Source: Branchiibius cervicis
GTDB lineage: Bacteria; Actinomycetota; Actinomycetes; Actinomycetales; Dermatophilaceae
NCBI RefSeq assembly: GCF_042661605.1
Contig: NZ_JBHSWJ010000002.1
Span: 3,472,001 to 3,536,000 of the forward strand
Length of the DNA stretch: 64,000 nt
Direction: 5' to 3'
A model generated the notes under the pieces. That model saw only the letters and a program-made list of their open reading frames with translations, was not told where the DNA came from and did not search any database. A program made the translations under genes and the position numbers. This document shows positions 59,806-64,000 of the stretch, piece by piece; positions within the stretch are counted from its first letter, which is position 1, and the number at the start of each line of letters is the position of its first letter.

Positions 59806-60951
59806 TCAGTTCCCGGTGACGTGTCCATAGCTGGACGGGGTGGTGTAGATCGGCTGGATCCGGACCACCTCGCCCGGGTGCGGCGCGGCCAGCATGGTGT
59901 TGTTCCCCAGGTAGATGCCCACGTGGTAGGCGGGGTAACCGAAGAACACCAGGTCGCCGGGCACGGGGCTGTTCGTGTTGCCCAGGTAGGCCTGCTGCGC
60001 CCGAGCCGTGCGCGGCAGCGTGACGCCCAGCTGGGCGTAGACGTACTTGGTCAGGCCGGAGCAGTCGAAGCCCTGGGCGGGCGTGTTGCCGCCGAGCACG
60101 TACGGAATCCCCAGGTACTGCTTGGCGATGGCGATCGCCTTCTGCTGCAACGAACCCTGGACCGGGGTAGTGGTTCCACCGCCGCCGGTGCCGGTCCCGC
60201 CCCCGCCGGTGCCGCCGGTCGCGCCCGTCCCGCACGGGAAGCCGCCCAGCGCGCTCCACGTCGCCGGGCCGGCGATCCCGTCGACCACCAGGCCCTTGGC
60301 GGCCTGGTAGGACTTCAGGGCGGCCAGCGTGAGCGCACCGAACTCGCCGTCGTCGGCCAACCCCCGACCCAGACGCTGCTGGAGCACCTGGACCGCGTCA
60401 CCGGAGGAGCCGTACCGCAGCACCTTGACCGCGCAGGAGGTACCGCCGGACCCCGAGCCTCCCGTGGAGCCACCGGTGCCGCCGGAGCTGCCGGGGAAGC
60501 CGCCCAGCGCGGTCCAGGTCAACGGACCGACGACGCCGTCGACCGCCAGCCTCTTGGACGCCTGGAACGCCTTGACCGCGGCCAGCGTCTTGGGTCCGAA
60601 CCAACCGTCGAGTTCCAGGCCGCCCAGTCGCTGCTGAAGGGTTTTGACCAGCGCACCCGTGTCGTTGTAACTGAGGATCACCACGGGGCTGGACGGCGTC
60701 GTCGTCACGTGTACGACGCTGGGGGTACGAACGGCGCTGACGGGCGACACGGCTGCTTCGGCCGGAGTCGCGGCCAGGACCGCACCGGCGGAGGCCGGTA
60801 CGGCCAGCGCACTACCGGACAGGACCAAGCCCTTGCGGGAGGTCACGATGGGCGCGACCTTCGCCGACAGGCCGGGTCGCTGCCGCTGGTGGCGCGGCCT
60901 GGGTGCCTCGCTCCAGCGCGCGTCGGGGATCGTGGGGGCAGTCGTGGTCAT
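59806..60951 (-). CDS. NlpC/P60 peptidoglycan hydrolase with two PG-binding domains
   Basis: A 381-residue secreted enzyme. A leader PRHQRQRPGL and hydrophobic signal end at ATPAEA. Two PG_binding_1 repeats follow (LQQRLGGLELDGWFGPKTLAAVKAFQ; LQQRLGRGLADDGEFGALTLAALKSYQ), then a proline/glycine linker and a cysteine-protease NlpC/P60 domain: the catalytic Cys in GFDCSGLTKYVY, histidine in AYHVGIYLG, GDLVFFG and the third residue His in TTPSSYGHV. It should cleave stem-peptide D-Glu-DAP bonds. The M23 gene follows immediately. Confidence 0.9.
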   Translation of the reverse strand: MTTTAPTIPDARWSEAPRPRHQRQRPGLSAKVAPIVTSRKGLVLSGSALAVPASAGAVLAATPAEAAVSPVSAVRTPSVVHVTTTPSSPVVILSYNDTGALVKTLQQRLGGLELDGWFGPKTLAAVKAFQASKRLAVDGVVGPLTWTALGGFPGSSGGTGGSTGGSGSGGTSCAVKVLRYGSSGDAVQVLQQRLGRGLADDGEFGALTLAALKSYQAAKGLVVDGIAGPATWSALGGFPCGTGATGGTGGGGTGTGGGGTTTPVQGSLQQKAIAIAKQYLGIPYVLGGNTPAQGFDCSGLTKYVYAQLGVTLPRTARAQQAYLGNTNSPVPGDLVFFGYPAYHVGIYLGNNTMLAAPHPGEVVRIQPIYTTPSSYGHVTGN

Positions 60952-61293
60952 GAGACCCTCTCGTCGTCATCCGGCCGTCCGTGTCGGCGCTCACGTGTCG
61001 AAACCACACCGCCGATGGCTCGGCGGCAGGGGTGGAACTGCGTGCAAGGCGTAGCGCGGGACCCCATCCGGCGCCTACGACTAAGGACTATGCCGGGCGT
61101 GTGACGAATGTGAAAGATGGGGAAAACGAGACTGCCGGGGCTGACGTGGCCGATGGTGTCAAGCATCGACACGCCGCGATGTGCGAGTGGCCGGGGCAAG
61201 ATCCGCGGCATTGCGCGGCTATCGACGATTTGCGGGAGCGGATACTACAAACGTGTCATTCGAAGTTCTTCGTACGACACGCCGAACGAAAAA
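60952..61293. other. upstream region of the NlpC/P60 gene
   Basis: About 340 bases between the start of the 381-residue NlpC/P60 gene and the terminator of the next one. Short frames on the plus strand have no support. On the minus strand it should carry the promoter and a leader of the hydrolase operon; I see no clear -10/-35 pair. Confidence 0.45.
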
Positions 61294-61334
61294 GTTCCGC
61301 CGGCTGTCTCATAATTCGAGACAGCCGGCGGAAC
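61294..61334 (-). terminator. strong intrinsic terminator of the NlpC/P60 gene at 61351
   Basis: 17-bp perfect arms GTTCCGCCGGCTGTCTC (61294-61310) and GAGACAGCCGGCGGAAC (61318-61334), 7-nt loop, followed on the minus strand by TTTTTC. Confidence 0.9.
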
Positions 61335-61350
61335 CGGAGTTGCGAGCGAT

Positions 61351-62106
61351 TCAGCGCACGTGGCCGTAGCCCGAAGGACGCTGGTAGATCGGCTGCAGCT
61401 TGACCACCTGGCCGGGGCGCGGGGAGGCGATCATCCGGCCGGGGCTGACGTAGATACCCACGTGGGTGGCCGGGTAGCCGAAGAACACCAGGTCGCCGGG
61501 AACCGGGTGGGAGGTGCGCGGTACGGCGGCCTGCTGGCCCCGCGCGGTGCGCGGCAGGGAGATACCGACCTGGCGGTAGACGTACGACGTCAGGCCCGAG
61601 CAGTCGAAGACGCGCGGACCGGATCCGCCACGCACGTACGGGGCGCCGAGGTAGCGGTAGGCGACCGAGACGATGCTGCCGCGCGCGCTGCTGCGGGACG
61701 GAGCGGCGGACTTCGGGTAGCCGCCCAGCGCCCGCCAGGTGGCGGCGGTCACGACGCCGGTCGCACCGATGCGGGACTTGGCCTGGAAGGCCCGGACCGC
61801 GGCGCGGGTCTTGGGGCCGAACGCCCCGTCGACCACCAGTCGGTAGCCCTTGGCGTTCAGCTTGCTCTGCAACACGCGGACCGCGGAACCGTAGGAGCCG
61901 TAACGCAGCGTGGGACCGGTCGCCGTGGTGGCGGCGGACACGGCGGCCGGCGCGACAGCGGCTTTGACGCTGACCGGTGCGGCAGCGGACTGATCGGTGA
62001 CAGCCATCGCGGGCACGAGCACCGCGGCGGAGGCCGCCAGAGCTGCGCCACGACCGCGCAAAGGAGAAACCGAGCGCTTGAGGTGGCGGGGGCGGTAGGA
62101 AACCAT
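61351..62106 (-). CDS. NlpC/P60 peptidoglycan hydrolase with one PG-binding domain
   Basis: A 251-residue secreted hydrolase, a shorter paralogue of the gene at 59806. A basic leader YRPRHLKRSVSPLRGRG and hydrophobic signal come first, then one PG_binding_1 repeat (LQSKLNAKGYRLVVDGAFGPKTRAAVRAFQ) and the NlpC/P60 domain with the catalytic Cys in FDCSGLTSYVYRQ, GDLVFFGYPATHVGIYVS and YGHV at the end. ATG at 62106 gives a normal signal peptide; the frame opens to 62265. A strong terminator follows its stop. Confidence 0.88.
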   Translation of the reverse strand: MVSYRPRHLKRSVSPLRGRGAALAASAAVLVPAMAVTDQSAAAPVSVKAAVAPAAVSAATTATGPTLRYGSYGSAVRVLQSKLNAKGYRLVVDGAFGPKTRAAVRAFQAKSRIGATGVVTAATWRALGGYPKSAAPSRSSARGSIVSVAYRYLGAPYVRGGSGPRVFDCSGLTSYVYRQVGISLPRTARGQQAAVPRTSHPVPGDLVFFGYPATHVGIYVSPGRMIASPRPGQVVKLQPIYQRPSGYGHVR

Positions 62107-62448
62107 GAGCGGAGAGGGACCCTTCGTGGATGGACAAGGAGAGCGCCGAATCGGGCCTGTACCCGCCGCGCTCCCGGTCGCAGACTCCCCGTTGCTTCGA
62201 CCGGCGCCAGAAACTATGACAGGAGCACGGAGCCCTTCCCAACCTTTCGCCAAGGTTGTGCACAACTCGGCAACGACCGATCGGGGCAGTCGCCGTCACG
62301 CCCGCCGGTTACGGCTCGTGATCTTTTCGTGATATTTCCGCGGAACCGCGCGGATCTCAGCCTTAGTCGCAATTTCGCCTGTAACACCGACGACCCATCC
62401 AAAAGTTGTCCGTAATTCGGACTCGGAATGTCTCACATCGCGGATGGG
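62107..62448. other. long region between NlpC/P60 and MATE genes
   Basis: About 340 bases without a gene between divergent genes. It includes several short hairpin-forming segments on the minus strand (for example around 62150-62215), so it could hold a structured leader. I could not match a known riboswitch. Confidence 0.35.
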
Positions 62449-62454
62449 TAGCAT
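62449..62454 (+). promoter_or_regulatory. -10 box of the MATE gene (leaderless)
   Basis: TAGCAT, then 6 nt, then the GTG at 62461. Confidence 0.6.
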
Positions 62455-62460
62455 CGGCGG

Positions 62461-63804
62461 GTGGACTCACCGCCGGCAACAACGGTGTCGGCGCGCCAGA
62501 TTGCCGCCCTGGCCGTGCCGGCCTTCCTGGCCCTGATCGTCGAACCCCTCTTCCTCCTGGCGGACACCGCGATCGTCGGTCACCTGGGCACCGTTCCCCT
62601 TGCCGGACTGGGCGTCGCCAGCGCGGCCCTACTCACCGGCGTCAACGTGTTCATCTTCCTTGCGTACGGCACGACCGCACTGGTCGCGCGCCGGATGGGT
62701 GCCGGTCAGGAGAGCGAGGCCCTGGCCGGCGGCATCGACGGCATCTGGCTGTCCATCGGCCTCGGTGCGGTGACCGCGATCGTCGTCGGTGGGACCGCCG
62801 AACCCATCTGCCGGTTGTTCGGCGCCTCCGACGCCACCGTCGACCAGGCGGTGATCTACCTGCGCATCTCCGCGATCGGGATCCCCGGCATGCTGGTGAT
62901 CCTGGCCGCCACCGGCGTCCTGCGCGGCCTGCTGGACACCCGCACGCCCCTGGTCGCGGCCACCCTCGGCTTCGGCGTCAACATCGCGCTGAACTACTTG
63001 TTGGTCTACCCCGTGGGCCTGGGCATCGCCGGCTCGGCCTGGGGCACCGTCATCGCACAGACCGGGATGGGACTGGGGCTCGGGGCGGTGGTCGCCCGTC
63101 AGGCCCGGGCCCGGGGAGCCCGGCTCACTCCGCACCCAGCCGGCGTACTCACCTCGGCCGCGAGCGGCGTACCGCTGCTGGTCCGGACCCTGGCGCTGCG
63201 CGGAGCTCTCCTGCTCGACACCTGGCTGTCGGCGGGCATCAGTACCGTCGTGCTGGCGGCCAACCAGGTGTCGATGACCGTGTTCTCGTTCATGGCCTTC
63301 GCGCTCGACGCACTCGCGATCGCCGCCCAGACGATGACCGGGCGGGCCCTCGGCGCCGGCGACCGATCCGGTGCGCGACACCTCACCCGCATCCTCACCT
63401 GGTGGGGAGTCGGTCTCGGAGCCGTCCTCGCGGTGCTGCTGACGGCGACCCACACCGTGCTACCGCGGCTGTTCACCGACGATCCGCACCTGCAGCAGAC
63501 CCTCGGCGCCGCCCTGCTGGTGCTCGCGGCGCTGCTCCCGGTCTGCGGGATCGTCTTCGTCCTGGACGGGGTGCTCATCGGCGCCGGTGACGGCCGCGCC
63601 CTGGCGTGGGTGCAGGTTCTTGTCCTGCTCGGCTACGCGCCGGTGGTCATCGCCCTGCGGGCCCACGCCGGCGACCTGGCCGCGCTGGGCGACGGCACCG
63701 CCATGGTGATCGTGTGGTTGGCGTTCGGGTGGTTCCTCGTGCTGCGCTGTGTCGGTCTCGGGCTGCGGGCCCGCTCGGACCGCTGGCTGGTCACCGGCAG
63801 CTGA
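62461..63804 (+). CDS. MATE-family multidrug/metabolite exporter (DinF-like)
   Basis: A 447-residue membrane protein with twelve helices in two MATE repeats: IAALAVPAFLALIVEPLFLLADTAIVGHLGTVPLAGLGVAS opens the first, and the second resembles it (VLAANQVSMTVFSFMAFALDALAIAAQTMTGRALGAGD). The substrate is unknown; members export cationic drugs, flavins or natural products using Na+ or H+. GTG at 62461 is a leaderless start. A stem-loop between this gene and rplI ends both. Confidence 0.87.
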   Translation: MDSPPATTVSARQIAALAVPAFLALIVEPLFLLADTAIVGHLGTVPLAGLGVASAALLTGVNVFIFLAYGTTALVARRMGAGQESEALAGGIDGIWLSIGLGAVTAIVVGGTAEPICRLFGASDATVDQAVIYLRISAIGIPGMLVILAATGVLRGLLDTRTPLVAATLGFGVNIALNYLLVYPVGLGIAGSAWGTVIAQTGMGLGLGAVVARQARARGARLTPHPAGVLTSAASGVPLLVRTLALRGALLLDTWLSAGISTVVLAANQVSMTVFSFMAFALDALAIAAQTMTGRALGAGDRSGARHLTRILTWWGVGLGAVLAVLLTATHTVLPRLFTDDPHLQQTLGAALLVLAALLPVCGIVFVLDGVLIGAGDGRALAWVQVLVLLGYAPVVIALRAHAGDLAALGDGTAMVIVWLAFGWFLVLRCVGLGLRARSDRWLVTGS

Positions 63805-63852
63805 ACCGCCCCCGCGCGCTCTCCCTCGCCCGGATCCCCCGCCGGGACAACG

Positions 63853-63887
63853 TCGAAGGCCCCGTCCCGGCGGGACGAGGCCTTCGA
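63853..63887. terminator. bidirectional terminator between MATE and rplI
   Basis: Stem with outer arms TCGAAGGCC (63853-63861) and GGCCTTCGA (63879-63887) and an inner GTCCC/GGGAC pair, with one mismatch, between convergent genes. Confidence 0.75.
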
Positions 63888-63920
63888 ACGTACGGCGATC
63901 GCTCGCCTGAGTCGGGCGCC

Positions 63921-64000
63921 CTACTTGGCGGGCACCACGTTCAGGGTCACGGTGGCCAGGACCTCCGGGTGCAGCCGGACGGTCACGGTGTGCTCACCGG
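63921..64000 (-). CDS. rplI: 3' end of 50S ribosomal protein L9
   Basis: On the minus strand the last 26 codons read GEHTVTVRLHPEVLATVTLNVVPAK and a TAG stop, the conserved carboxy-terminal strands of ribosomal protein L9. The upstream part lies beyond the window. Position between dnaB and rpsR/ssb-type genes is usual in actinobacteria. Confidence 0.88.
   Translation of the reverse strand, partial: GEHTVTVRLHPEVLATVTLNVVPAK

Noticed and set aside
60952..61293. Possible structured leader before the 381-residue NlpC/P60 gene
   Set aside because: Same search by eye; no conserved riboswitch segment or clear pairing pattern identified.
62107..62448. Possible c-di-AMP (ydaO-type) riboswitch upstream of the NlpC/P60 gene
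   Set aside because: Such riboswitches are known before actinobacterial cell-wall hydrolases, but I could not find the conserved GGGGUNAAUC and CCGACAGCUAAC-type segments here. A covariance-model search would settle it.
1..64000. CRISPR arrays, tRNA or rRNA genes, phage integrase, conjugation genes
   Set aside because: I looked for regularly spaced repeats, cloverleaf segments and the usual mobile-element proteins and saw none beyond the IS21 remnant.

Overview
The window is high-GC (about two thirds G+C) bacterial chromosome. Gene families and layout point to an actinomycete, probably Micrococcales-like: a replicative helicase gene dnaB one short block away from rplI, an IclR/GylR-type glycerol regulon, NarL/LuxR regulators, a 13E12-type DUF222/HNH gene, and many leaderless genes in which a TANNNT -10 box sits 5-7 nt before an ATG or GTG. 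I cannot assign a genus.

Layout. 1-10.5 kb: alpha/beta hydrolase, Nudix hydrolase, pfkA, a 52-bp tandem repeat, a small membrane protein, GNAT, a FAD oxidoreductase, a DesK/NarL-type two-component pair, two paralogous LuxR regulators (one with an unusual N-terminal domain), a universal stress protein and a DUF6328 membrane protein. 10.5-16 kb: ilvD, an EamA exporter divergent from a LysR gene, and a CPA1 Na+/H+ antiporter. 16-24.5 kb: DUF222/HNH gene, P-loop kinase, nucleoside deaminase, pterin dehydratase-glyoxalase fusion, DUF3995, pgi, and a TDT-family transporter divergent from a LysR gene. 24.5-31 kb: glycerol regulon (glpF-glpK-glpD divergent from a GylR-like regulator and a second glycerol kinase), with a double palindromic operator between the two arms. 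31-46 kb: amino acid permease, YggT-like protein, barstar plus NYN/LOTUS pair, EEP hydrolase, secreted alpha/beta hydrolase, SLC13-like permease, iron-sulfur uracil-DNA glycosylase plus aldo/keto reductase, two lipoproteins, DUF427, LacI divergent from a PhyH dioxygenase, and an aminoglycoside-phosphotransferase-like protein. 46.3-56.8 kb: accessory island opened by strong inverted repeats. It holds a PLD-nuclease / Mrr-like pair (candidate defence module), small hypotheticals, a CGNR regulator divergent from CMD and phosphotriesterase-like genes, an IS21 remnant, and a MarR-epoxide hydrolase operon. 56.8-64 kb: dnaB with DnaA-box-like sites upstream, three related cell-wall hydrolases, a MATE exporter and the end of rplI.

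Reading caution. Nine frame breaks (eight genes: small membrane protein, histidine kinase, response regulator, DUF222/HNH twice, TDT transporter, GylR, uracil-DNA glycosylase, IS21 transposase) are each repaired by adding one base to a short G or C run. In the seven non-IS genes this restores a whole-codon gene with the expected continuation or stop codon. The simplest explanation is homopolymer under-calling in the assembly, so I annotate these as probable intact genes, except the IS remnant.
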